From: Candidatus Bipolaricaulota bacterium | GTDB lineage: Bacteria > Bipolaricaulota > Bipolaricaulia > UBA7950 > UBA9294 | Direction: 5' to 3' | Assembly (NCBI GenBank): GCA_030612485.1 | Contig: JAUWNS010000006.1 | Coordinates: forward strand, 1 to 27,207 | DNA: 27,207 nt | Part shown: piece after piece, positions 16,762 to 25,685 of the stretch | Position numbering within the stretch: the first letter of the stretch is position 1 | Layout: every line of letters begins with the position of its first letter | Position numbers and translations under genes: made by a program | The notes under the pieces: model-generated | What the model was told of the DNA's origin: nothing | The model's input: the letters and a program-made list of their open reading frames with translations, nothing else | The model's database searches: none

Positions 16762-19700
16762 TGGATCAACAAGCGGCCAGTAGGCTGATCTCCACTACCT
16801 TTAATCAACCCTTTGACGACGCAAGGTTCCGCGTATTCATCCGCAACCTGCTAAACGACATCGACGAAACAAAGGCCTTTGATTACCGTGGTCAGATTAT
16901 CCACGATTCATTCAGGCGGCACATCACTCACTACAAACGCGTAGGAAAATACGTCGATACTGACGGCAACAGCCTGGACGTACTCATCGTCTACCTACGC
17001 AAAGGATCTTCGCTTGAACATGCGCGCACCGCGCAGCGTAACTTCGTCGGACGGTACTTAAACGGCGGGCGTGGCGGCATCTTGCGGGACGCCGCCTTGG
17101 CCGCCTTCGTCGCTCCAGGGGAAGAGGATTGGCGCTTCTCCTTGGTGCGTATGGAGTACAAACAAGAGCTAACAGAGTCCGGTCGGATCAAAGTCCGTGA
17201 GGAACTCACCCCAGCACGCCGCTACTCCTTCCTCGTGGGGAAGAACGAGCCGAACCACACCGCGCAACAGCAGATCGTGCCCATCCTGCAAGATGACCGA
17301 CACAATCCCACAATCAGCGAGCTGGAACAAGCATTCAGCGTGGAAGCCGTCACCAAGCGGTTCTACATCGACTATCGCGGCCTGTTCGAGAAGCTCACGG
17401 CGGAGCTCGATCGCATTGTTAAGCGAGACGAGAGGGTAAGAGACGAGTTTGAGAGCAAGACTATCGAGACAGCCAATTTTGCCAAGAAGCTCCTCGGCCA
17501 GATTGTCTTCCTCTACTTCTTGCAGAAGAAGGGATGGCTCGGCGTTGGCAAGGATGAGCAGGGCAACCTCAGGCCGTGGGGTACCGGCCCGAAAAACTTT
17601 CTGCAATGTCTATTCAAGAGAGAATTCATCAACTACGAGAACTTCTTCGATGACGTTCTGGAGCCTCTGTTCTACGAGGCGTTGGCTTCTGAGCGCGGGG
17701 ATGACTACTACTCCCCGTTTAGTTGCAAGATTCCGTTCCTGAACGGCGGACTCTTTGAAGAGATCCACGATTACAACTGGCGCGAGATCGATATTCTTCT
17801 GCCCAACGACCTATTCCGGCAGATCTTCGATACCTTCGATCTGTACAACTTCACCGTGCGTGAGGATGAGCCACTGGAAAAAGAAGTCGCCGTCGATCCC
17901 GAGATGCTGGGGAAGGTGTTCGAGAACCTCTTACCGGAGAACCTGCGCAAGGGTAAAGGGACCTACTACACGCCGCGTCCCATCGTCCACTACATGTGCC
18001 AGGAGAGCCTGATCAACTACCTTGCCGGCAGGTGCGAAGACGTCGTTCCCAAGAAAGATATCGAGGAGCTGGTCCGCCGTGGCGAGTCCGCCGTGGAACA
18101 CGATGAGATAACCGTTCAGAAACTCTCAGAAAACCAGGATTATAAAGGCGATTACAAGACACCAAAGATCCCCGAGTCCATCTGCAACAACGCCCAACTT
18201 CTCGATAACAAGCTCGACGAGATCACGGTCTGCGATCCGGCCATCGGATCGGGAGCCTTCCCGGTGGGGATGATGCACGAGATCGTGAAGGCTCGAAACG
18301 TTCTAACAACCTACCTGCCGGACAGAAGCGGGCGAGACACCTACGCACTCAAGCGCCACTGCATTCAGGAATCCCTGTACGGTGTAGACATCGACCCCGG
18401 CGCGATTGACATCGCCAAGCTGCGCCTGTGGCTCTCGTTGATCGTGGACGAAGAAGATTACGAAACTATCAATCCGCTGCCGAACCTCGATTACAAGATC
18501 ATGCAGGGGGACAGTCTCATCGAGGACTTCCACGGGATATCGCGCGATTTAGGGGAAAGTGGCAACGGCGATCTCCTCGGCGGTGATCAGGAACTCGAGC
18601 TCCTGATCGAGAGCCTGCATACCAGACAGAACTCCCTGTTCAACGCCAGGCACCCTGGTGAGAAGAAGCGGCTCAAGGACGAGGTCGAAGAAACGATCGT
18701 CTCCATCTTCCACCACGAACTGGAGAAGAGGATTGGCCCCTACCGTAGGGAGCTAGAAGAGATCGAGAAAACGGCAAATCGGCCGGGGATCATCCGCGAG
18801 CAGTACCTACAAGAAGAGAGGCACAAACTGCAAAAGAGATACGGGATCAATCCCGAGGCCGTTGAGAATGAGCTGCGGGAGATGACCCACGGGAACAAGC
18901 TACGCAACTTCTTCCCCTGGCGACTCTACTTCGCCGATGTGTTCCGCGAGAAGAGAGGATTCGATGTGGTAATCGCCAATCCGCCGTATGTCCGTCAGGA
19001 ACTTATCTCTGAACAGAAACCCTTGTTGAAAGCGGCCTTCCCGGATGTCTATCACGGCGTGGCCGACCTCTACGTCTATTTCTACCGAAGAGCGCTGGAT
19101 ATCGCCCATTCCGATGGCTTTGTAACCTTCATCAGCTCCAACAAGTTCTTCCGTGCCGGCTATGGTGAGAAGTTACGTGTTCACCTGCGGGATAACACAC
19201 AACTAAAGACGGTGATCGACTTCGGCGATCTTCCCGTGTTCGAGGCGACGACGTATCCTTGCGTGCTTGTCATATCCAAACGCGCTCCAAATCCCGAAGA
19301 AGACACACTGCAAGCGCTGAATGTGCGCGATATAGGGACCATCGAGCATCTTCCTGAGGCAGTAGCGCACGAAGGATGGCCCCAGCCGCAGCGGAGCCTG
19401 CGCCGCGAAGGTTGGGCGTTGGAGCGGCCCGAGGTGTTGGCCCTCTTGGAGAAGCTCCGCCATAGCGGGACGTCGTTGGGAGAATACGTAGACGGGAAGT
19501 TCTACCGTGGCATCGTAACCGGTCTCAACAAAGCATTCGTCATCGACCAGGCCACACGGGATCGGCTTATCGCCGCGGACCCTCGTAGCGCTGAGATCAT
19601 CAAGCCCTGGCTGCGGGGTCGGGATGTGAAGCGCTGGAGGATGGATTGGGCCGGGCTGTACGTCATTTTCACCCGCCACGAGATAGACATCGACCAGTAT

Positions 19701-20237
19701 CCCGTTGTGCGGGAGTACCTGACACAATTCAAGGATCGGCTGATGCCGGGCGGTCCAAATGGTCGCAAGCCTGGCAGCTACAAATGGTACGAGATTCAGG
19801 ATAGTATAGACTACTACGCTGAGTTCGAGAAGCCGAAGATAGTCTATCCAGATATAGCCAAGAGATGTGAATTCACGTTTGATAAACAGGGATTCTACGG
19901 CGGCAACACCATCTATTTCATTCCACTGGCCAAGCTTGCCTTGCTGGGCATACTCAACTCGCAGACCACAGAATTCTTCTACCGTTAGATCAGCTCAATG
20001 ATTCAGCAAGACTATTTGCGTTTCTTCACCTCATACCTGAGTCAAATCCCCATCCCTGATGTCATTCCAGCCCAACGCGCCGCGATCGAACCCCTGGTAC
20101 GCAAACTGCTGGATGCAAAAGGCCAGGGTCTGCACGTGTCAGAGTGGGAGCAGGAGCTAAATGCGCTGGTCTATGAACTCTATGGCCTGACACGCGAAGA
20201 AATCCGCATCGTCGAGGAGGCAATTTGTAATGCTTAA
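16761..20237 (+). pseudogene. Eco57I-class N6-adenine DNA methyltransferase interrupted by an in-frame amber codon
   Basis: A large adenine methyltransferase of the type IIG/PglX-like class. The first 1075 residues run from ATG 16761 to TAG 19986-19988. The S-adenosylmethionine motif DPAIGSGAF starts near residue 492, and the catalytic NPPY is at 740-743. The TaqI-like target-recognition region occupies the C-terminal third. After the amber the same frame continues with ISSMIQQDYLRFFTSYLSQ and another 80 or so residues to TAA 20235-20237, matching the normal end of this family. No PD-(D/E)xK nuclease signature was recognised in the N-terminal domain, unlike classical type IIG enzymes. The methyltransferase core is intact, so truncated protein, suppression or true inactivation are all possible. 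The start is coupled to the helicase stop (TAATG). Confidence 0.82.
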
Positions 20238-20403
20238 TTACTCTGACTCCCTCGCCGTTGTGATCGTTTGCAGGTCTATGCACGGCAACCGCTTCAAACA
20301 ACTCGGCATGTTTTGCCACACCACGAAGCAAGAAAACACCCCAAGGAATACGGCCAACCATGCATTGATCGAGAAAAGGGGAGAAGAAAGTGCATCTCTC
20401 TGA
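20230..20403 (+). CDS. Possible 57-residue ORF between methyltransferase and gajA-like gene
   Basis: ATG at 20230 overlaps the methyltransferase end, and TGA at 20401 overlaps the next gene start. The product (MLNYSDSLAVVIVCRSMHGN at the start) matches nothing recognised. There is no clear ribosome-binding site, and composition is weakly coding. It may only be spacer that happens to be open. It is listed because it fills the sole gap in the operon. Confidence 0.2.
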   Translation: MLNYSDSLAVVIVCRSMHGNRFKQLGMFCHTTKQENTPRNTANHALIEKRGEESASL

Positions 20404-22324
20404 ACTGAGGCTTTGGAACTTCCGGAAATACGGGGCCGACGGCCAGAGTCCCGACAAACGTGACCCTGATCTCTCGCTGCAACTTCAGCCAGGACTGAAT
20501 GTGCTAATCGGGGAGAACGACTCGGGGAAGACAACAATAGTTGACGCTATTCGCTATACGCTTGGCACTCAAAGCCGGGAGTGGGTACGACTCGAGGAGA
20601 CTGATTTCTATGGAGTGGGGGCATCCCGTGCGGATTCTCTCAAGATTGAGTGCATCTTTCGGGGCTTCAGTCATGAGGAAGCCGGGCCCTTTCTCGAGTG
20701 GCTGGGGTTCGAGGAAGTAGATGGACAAAAGGAGTATGTCTTACGTGTCCGATTCACCGCTCAATGGAAGGCTGATCGGATTGTCACCGATCTCCGGGCT
20801 GGACCGGATGAAATCGGAATGAGCGTAGATGGCGGCGCCCGAGATAGATTTCGAGTGACCTACCTCAAACCTCTTAGAGATGCAGAGAACGAATTGACGC
20901 CTGGGCGAAGATCACGCTTCGCACAGATCCTCAAGGCGCACCCTCTCTTTCAGAAACCTGTTATCCATGGCGTCACAGAGCCCCACTTTCTCGAGGAGAT
21001 TATCGAAGCCGCGAACAAGTGCATTGACGAACACTTTCGCCCCGGAGATGATGAGAACGCGGGTGGTTCAGCCGGCACCGTACTGTACACCATCAACAGC
21101 CTCTTGGAGAAGTTCTTTGCAGAAGGTGAGGGGCCATCTGCAAAAGTGAAGATTGCCGGGGCTGATCTCGCTGACATCCTCCAGAAGCTTGAACTCGTCC
21201 TCGCGGGAAACCCGGCGGGACTTGGCTCACTGAATCTGCTGTACATGGCTGCGGAACTCCTCCTACTGCAGCGCGACCCTGAATCCAAAGGACTCCGCCT
21301 TGCCCTCATCGAGGAGTTGGAGGCACACCTTCATCCACAAGCCCAGCTCCGTCTGATCCACTTCCTGGCGAATAGGGGCGGTACAGACCAGTACCTCCTT
21401 ACCACTCACAGCACGACGCTCGGAGCGAGCATCGATCTAAAGAAGCTTGTCATCTGTCGGGGCGAGAAAGCATTTCCCATGGGACCAGACTTCACTGAGC
21501 TTGCCCCAAAGAACTACGAGTTCCTCCAGCGCTTCCTCGACACCACCAAGGCCAACCTGTTCTTTGCACGGGGGGTTCTCCTTGTGGAAGGCGATGCGGA
21601 GAACCTACTCATCCCGGCAATTGCTGAAATCATCGGTCGCCCGCTGTATCGGTACGGCGTTTCAATAGTCAACATTGGGAGCACAGCATTTACGCACTAT
21701 GAACGAATCTTCGTTCGGACAGATGGTCAGAGTATGGGTATCAAAGTTGCTGTCGTGACAGATCTGGATGTGCGGCCGTTGGAGTGGTACGAGGGCTCAG
21801 AAGACCCTCCGGACCAAGACGCTATCGAGAAAGAGAAGGCAGAGAGAACCGTAGCGCTTTCGAAGCCATACACCGATCCCGATGTCCAGTGGTTTTGCTC
21901 ACCCAACTGGACCCTGGAATACGAGATTGCACTTTCCAGCTTTCGGAAGCCATTCTACCAAGCGGTACTGTGGGCGCAGAAGAAGGAAAACGCGACAACA
22001 GGCACACCGCAAGCGAGTAAGAGAAAGGAAGTCACCTCCAGGGTGCAAGAGAATATCGCATCGTGGGAGACCAATTGGGAAACCTGTGACCGTCGCAGAG
22101 AGAAGATCGCGTGGGAGATCTATGGGAAGGCGATGCTGCGCTCTAGAACATCAAAGGCCATGGTCGCCCAAGAATTCGCGTCCTGGCTGGTTCGATATCC
22201 ACACAAGCAGAAGCTACGGGACGCCCTTTTGGAATCCGAGTCCCTTGGTTACCTCATTGAGGCCATCCTTCATGTGACAGAATCGTTACCGGAAGCGCCC
22301 ACAGATGAACATAACGAATCGTGA
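20390..22324 (+). CDS. gajA: GajA-like OLD-family ATPase with TOPRIM nuclease
   Basis: A 644-residue class 2 OLD protein. The ABC-type ATPase has Walker A GENDSGKT at 41-48 and Walker B LIEELEAHLHP at about 306, followed by LLTTHSTTLGASI. The C-terminal TOPRIM domain shows LLVEGDAENLL with the metal-binding glutamate near 400, and VVTDLDVRP with aspartates near 458 and 460. In Gabija, GajA is a DNA-nicking endonuclease held off by nucleotides and activated when phage depletes them. The start is GTG at 20390 after AAGGGGAGAAG, and the N-terminus HLSELRLWNFRKYG is typical. It overlaps the UvrD-like helicase by 20 nt, the arrangement that defines class 2 OLD/Gabija. It is longer than the best-known GajA (about 580 residues), so it is a divergent member. 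Confidence 0.85.
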   Translation: MHLSELRLWNFRKYGADGQSPDKRDPDLSLQLQPGLNVLIGENDSGKTTIVDAIRYTLGTQSREWVRLEETDFYGVGASRADSLKIECIFRGFSHEEAGPFLEWLGFEEVDGQKEYVLRVRFTAQWKADRIVTDLRAGPDEIGMSVDGGARDRFRVTYLKPLRDAENELTPGRRSRFAQILKAHPLFQKPVIHGVTEPHFLEEIIEAANKCIDEHFRPGDDENAGGSAGTVLYTINSLLEKFFAEGEGPSAKVKIAGADLADILQKLELVLAGNPAGLGSLNLLYMAAELLLLQRDPESKGLRLALIEELEAHLHPQAQLRLIHFLANRGGTDQYLLTTHSTTLGASIDLKKLVICRGEKAFPMGPDFTELAPKNYEFLQRFLDTTKANLFFARGVLLVEGDAENLLIPAIAEIIGRPLYRYGVSIVNIGSTAFTHYERIFVRTDGQSMGIKVAVVTDLDVRPLEWYEGSEDPPDQDAIEKEKAERTVALSKPYTDPDVQWFCSPNWTLEYEIALSSFRKPFYQAVLWAQKKENATTGTPQASKRKEVTSRVQENIASWETNWETCDRRREKIAWEIYGKAMLRSRTSKAMVAQEFASWLVRYPHKQKLRDALLESESLGYLIEAILHVTESLPEAPTDEHNES

Positions 22325-24284
22325 GATTGAATGGACGGAGCGACTACTTCTTCCTGACGGGTGCCATTTCAATGACGAACGTCGCGCCTTCATTCGCTGC
22401 GCGGGATCTTGTGACGTTGTCGCCTGTCCAGGTAGTGGTAAGACGACAGCGCTACTTGCAAAGCTCCTGATTCTGGCGACCCGAATGCCCTTTTCGGATG
22501 GTCGAGGTGTTTGCGTCCTGACGCACACAAACGTCGCCAGCGATCAGATCAAGGAGCGCGCCGGGGCAGTGTCCGCGGTGCTTTTTCGCCATCCCAACTT
22601 CTTTGGGACGATTCAGAAGTTTGCAAACCGATTCCTGGCGATCCCGGCATATGTAGAGCGGTTCGGCCAGCGGCAGGTTCGAATGGATGAGGACCTCTAT
22701 GAGCAGCGTCTACGAGAAGCCTTCTTCGATTGCGGGCTGGAGAAGAACTCTGCTATCTACACCCAACTGAGGAGACAGCTTCAGGGCTTGACTTGGAAGG
22801 AGCAGCGTCCGAAGAAGCTAGACTTCTTGAGAAATCTCCAGTTTCGATTCGATGGAGATGTTGTTCACTACATGCGCGGGGATACCGGTAAGACGTTCTT
22901 GCGCGGGGATGGCAGCAGTAGCAGTTACGATGACATCCATGCGGCAAAACACGGGCTTCTAGAGGAAGGCTATCTGCGTTACCAGGATGCTTTTCCTCTG
23001 GCCCTGTGGTACCTGCAAGCCAATCCCTGTCTCTCGGAAGCGTTTCGACATCGATTTGCCTTCGTTTTCGTCGATGAGGCGCAGGACACGAACGCTGACC
23101 AATTCGACATGCTCCACGCCGCGTTCCCCGATTGCGACAATACGGTCATCCAGCACCTTGGTGATCCGAATCAGGCTATCTACAACTTCGATGTGCGGAA
23201 GGAAGTTGACTGGAAGCCGAGAGAGCAACCATTGACTTTCTCGGACACGCTACGATATGGCTCATCGATCGCCAAGATCCTCAGTACCGTGCGCGTCGAC
23301 GATCAGATCTCGCTCCAGCCGAACGTGACTCGGAAATCTCTGCCACCTCATCTGCTAATCTTTGAAGAAGGCGAGGAAACCCAACTTCTGCCAGCTTTTG
23401 CGCGACTACTGCGCCACCACGGCTTGTTTCCTTTGGCGGATGGGAAACGCCCAGTGTTTAAGGCTGTCGGATGGGTCGGACGAGACCGCACTGACGAAGG
23501 GAAGCTGTGTCTTCCTTCATACTGGCCTGAGTACCGTCGAGCAACTCGGGGGAGGAAGCATTTCTCAAACCTTCTCTCGTACTTGCATCACGCCGAGCAA
23601 ACGCAGGTTGCCATCTTGGGAGCGCGTGTGTACCGTGATGCAATCCTTCGTGGAATGGCCCAAGCACTGACCATTGCAGACATCCGGCACCCGGAGACCA
23701 ATCGTCCACTTACCCCGTCTTCTCTTCTAGCATGGCTTCGAGTGAACAATGAAGACCTGCATGTTCAACTGCGGACCATGATGACACGGTGGGCGCTCTC
23801 GCTTGAGCGCCGTGACAAAGCAGTCACACAGATTCGCGATGCAATCGCCCAGCATCTAAATGACGCTTGGCATCCGAATACAGGCCAACACCTCGAGAAG
23901 TTTCTCTCCAGTAGTAGCGTGGAGTTTTCTGAGGCACAAGAAAGGTCGAGCAACATATTCCAGGACGGCGACATCGAAATCGAAGTAGGAACTGTGCACT
24001 CGGTGAAAGGGCAGACACACACGGCAACTCTTTTCCTGGAGACAGAGTACGACAGAAAAACTGACTCACGTCGCCTACTACCGTTTCTAGAAGGTGGTTA
24101 CCCTGAAGACAAGCTTGGAAAGCCCAGACATATTGAGAATCTGAAAGTCGCGCACGTGGCTTTCAGTCGCCCTACCCATCTCCTGGCATTCGCCTGTGCC
24201 AAGGCCCATATCGCTGGGCATGAAGAAGCTTTGACAGCGAATGGTTGGGTGATTCGTGAGGTTGCTTCGCTCGTGAATCGGTGA
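22305..24284 (+). CDS. gajB: GajB-like UvrD/Rep-family helicase
   Basis: A 659-residue superfamily 1 helicase. Walker A is ACPGSGKT at 40-47, motif Ia is LTHTNVAS, motif II is DEAQD at 257-261, motif III is HLGDPNQAIYNF, and the C-terminal motifs are GTVHSVKGQTHTATL and VAFSRPTHLLAF. In Gabija, GajB associates with GajA and is needed for defence; it is thought to sense or process DNA ends. Its ATG lies 20 nt inside the gajA-like gene. It is longer than the reference GajB (about 490 residues), with extra sequence in the 1B/2B regions. A plain Rep/PcrA housekeeping helicase is unlikely given the neighbour. No terminator was seen after it. Confidence 0.85.
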   Translation: MNITNREIEWTERLLLPDGCHFNDERRAFIRCAGSCDVVACPGSGKTTALLAKLLILATRMPFSDGRGVCVLTHTNVASDQIKERAGAVSAVLFRHPNFFGTIQKFANRFLAIPAYVERFGQRQVRMDEDLYEQRLREAFFDCGLEKNSAIYTQLRRQLQGLTWKEQRPKKLDFLRNLQFRFDGDVVHYMRGDTGKTFLRGDGSSSSYDDIHAAKHGLLEEGYLRYQDAFPLALWYLQANPCLSEAFRHRFAFVFVDEAQDTNADQFDMLHAAFPDCDNTVIQHLGDPNQAIYNFDVRKEVDWKPREQPLTFSDTLRYGSSIAKILSTVRVDDQISLQPNVTRKSLPPHLLIFEEGEETQLLPAFARLLRHHGLFPLADGKRPVFKAVGWVGRDRTDEGKLCLPSYWPEYRRATRGRKHFSNLLSYLHHAEQTQVAILGARVYRDAILRGMAQALTIADIRHPETNRPLTPSSLLAWLRVNNEDLHVQLRTMMTRWALSLERRDKAVTQIRDAIAQHLNDAWHPNTGQHLEKFLSSSSVEFSEAQERSSNIFQDGDIEIEVGTVHSVKGQTHTATLFLETEYDRKTDSRRLLPFLEGGYPEDKLGKPRHIENLKVAHVAFSRPTHLLAFACAKAHIAGHEEALTANGWVIREVASLVNR

Positions 24285-24392
24285 GACGGGGCTAACATCG
24301 AATTTGGTACAGTTACGGGGAACTCACAGCGGCGGGGTCAGATGCTGGGGTCAGATCTTGCGATCCAATGTGAGGTGTTTTGTGACTAGAGC
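24285..24392. repeat. Repeat-bearing spacer with GGGGTCAGAT pair
   Basis: GGGGTCAGAT occurs twice, 14 bp apart, in 24336-24359, followed by CTTGCGATCC. Words of this type commonly flank IS200-like/REP-associated transposases. Nothing coding was seen here; the transposase remnant follows directly on the minus strand. Confidence 0.45.
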
Positions 24393-24476
24393 TTACCGGT
24401 CGATTTTTTTGCGCAGGCCCTTTGCTCGTTGATCGCGGGCGATCCGGCTGATGGTTGAGTAATGGAGGTCGAACCC
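24393..24476 (-). pseudogene. C-terminal remnant of a REP-associated (Y1, IS200-like) transposase
   Basis: Read on the minus strand, the last 27 or so codons before TAA (24393-24395) give FDLHYSTISRIARDQRAKG, the helix-turn-helix-like tail seen at the C-terminus of RAYT transposases. The catalytic HUH domain is absent. The same antisense word recurs less well preserved near 25645-25680 (GLHYSTINRVVR). Because it overlaps the ATGGAGG preceding the DUF3800 fragment, the transposase tail and the ribosome-binding site are the same DNA. Confidence 0.45.
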
Positions 24477-24590
24477 ATGACCCAAGTCTTTAACATCTAC
24501 TGCGACGAAAGCTACCACCTTGACCTTCCTGGTGTGTCGATTCACCCCTTGAGAGAACTTTGTGCTATCATCGAGAAGCGGAAAAAATAG
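24477..24590 (+). pseudogene. Deleted DUF3800 fragment (37 codons)
   Basis: Starts MTQVFNIYCDESYHLD exactly like the DUF3800 gene at 25686, with the same GGAGG upstream, then diverges after 24523 and ends in TAG at 24588-24590. The last residues (RELCAIIEKRKK) could be the C-terminus of the same gene joined by an internal deletion. The block 24449-24523 matches 25658-25732 without gaps and with about six differences. Confidence 0.6.
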
Positions 24591-24691
24591 TTGCCGTTGA
24601 CTGGGAAGAATAATTGTCGCCAATCAAGGAGATCAAGATCGTTGAGGAGAATATCCCATGAGGATGTCACTCAAGGTTACTGGTGTGAACG

Positions 24692-25522
24692 ATGGCCCCT
24701 GATCGCCCTCAAGTTAATCGCCCAGTTGACCCGGAAGAGCGCTTCCGTCTATATATCGACGAATCTGGAGATCATGTATTCAAGCACCTGGAAGAAGAAG
24801 GCCATCGTTACCTTTGCCTCTTAGGTTGCTGGTTTCGAGGTCGAGACTACCGTCTTTTCTACCAAGAACTAGAGACTTTCAAGCAACGTCACATTCCACA
24901 TAATCCAGACGAGCCGATCATCCTTCATCGAGAGGATATCATCAATCGGCGTCGTGCTTTCTGGCGCCTGCGTGATCCAGACAAAGCAGATGCATTCGAT
25001 ACTGACTTACTGGCGCTGATCAGACGTGCTGAGTTTAAGATCGTCGCGGTGGTCATTGACAAGAAGGAATTGAAGCTTCAATATCCAACTCCCGCGCATC
25101 CCTACCATCTAGGGCTTGGTTTCATGCTTCAACGCTATTGTGGGTTTCTCAACCACATCAACCGTCGTGGGGATGTTATGGCCGAGAGTCGAGGCGGCCA
25201 TGAAGATCGTCTCCTGAAGGATTCATACACTTGGGTCTATCAACGCGGTCTTTTTGGGAGAACAGATGCAGCCTTCTTCCAACAGGCACTTACAAGCAAA
25301 GAGATCAAGGTTAAACCGAAATCAGACAATATTGCGGGTTTGCAACTAGCCGATCTTCTAGCTAATCCGTTACGGAAAGCAATCCTCATGGAGGAACGCA
25401 AAGTGCAGGGCCCGCTAGCTCCCTTTGCCAAACGAATTCTGGAAGCAGTTAAGGATAAGCTTAATCGGCATCTATACAATGGACGAGTGGAAGGATATGG
25501 AAAAGTCTTGTTCCCCAAATGA
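24692..25522 (+). CDS. DUF3800 family protein (first)
   Basis: A 276-residue member of DUF3800, a putative RNase H-fold family common near defence and mobile genes. The N-terminal YIDESGDHVF supplies the conserved aspartate and glutamate, and the C-terminal DNIAGLQLADLLANPLRK supplies the second acidic site. It is only distantly similar to the DUF3800 gene at 25686, so it is not its recent duplicate. The ATG at 24692 has no good Shine-Dalgarno. A 14-codon ORF starting at 24658 with GAGGAGA in front ends inside this gene's start and may couple translation. The function of the family is unknown. Confidence 0.8.
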   Translation: MAPDRPQVNRPVDPEERFRLYIDESGDHVFKHLEEEGHRYLCLLGCWFRGRDYRLFYQELETFKQRHIPHNPDEPIILHREDIINRRRAFWRLRDPDKADAFDTDLLALIRRAEFKIVAVVIDKKELKLQYPTPAHPYHLGLGFMLQRYCGFLNHINRRGDVMAESRGGHEDRLLKDSYTWVYQRGLFGRTDAAFFQQALTSKEIKVKPKSDNIAGLQLADLLANPLRKAILMEERKVQGPLAPFAKRILEAVKDKLNRHLYNGRVEGYGKVLFPK

Positions 25523-25589
25523 AAAGGCCCTTTTTAGGGCCTCCTCACGCTCGCCCTGCTCGGGCGATCCACCTCCGGGAAACCGGATT
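25521..25589 (-). ncRNA. Candidate minus-strand small RNA with three hairpins
   Basis: Read on the minus strand from the promoter at 25625-25596, the segment holds TCCGG-TTTC-CCGGA, then TCGCCC-GAGCA-GGGCGA (25567-25551), then AGGCCCT-AAAA-AGGGCCT (25542-25525) followed by TTTTC. The predicted transcript is about 70 nt and has no credible ORF. It lies in the gap between the two DUF3800 genes. It is not matched to any known RNA family. Confidence 0.45.
25525..25542. terminator. 7-bp perfect terminator hairpin, possibly bidirectional
   Basis: AGGCCCT and AGGGCCT with a 4-nt loop, three bases after the stop of the first DUF3800 gene. The T-tract (TTTT) follows it on the minus strand. On the plus strand the tail is CCTCCTC, so termination of the plus-strand gene may be weaker. 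Confidence 0.65.
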
Positions 25590-25595
25590 AATATC

Positions 25596-25625
25596 ACTAT
25601 AGCACAGAGATCGATGGAATGTCAA
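25596..25625 (-). promoter_or_regulatory. Strong sigma70-like promoter on the minus strand
   Basis: TTGACA (perfect) at 25625-25620, an 18-nt spacer and TATAGT at 25601-25596 on the minus strand. It points away from the second DUF3800 gene into the hairpin-rich gap. Confidence 0.55.
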
Positions 25626-25685
25626 GTGGAAGAGTTGCCCCATGCGGACGACACGATTGATGGTTGAATAATGGAGGCCTCACCC

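Noticed and set aside
20062..20457. 131-codon minus-strand frame at the methyltransferase/gajA gap
   Set aside because: Covers ends of two plus-strand genes with clear motifs; no start signals or similarity.
13286..24284. BREX or DISARM locus
   Set aside because: Helicase and adenine methyltransferase occur in both, but no pglZ, brxC, drmA, drmB or separate drmC is present in the window.
25549..25568. tRNA-like fold in the DUF3800 gap
   Set aside because: Hairpins are present but there is no acceptor pairing, T-arm or anticodon arm.
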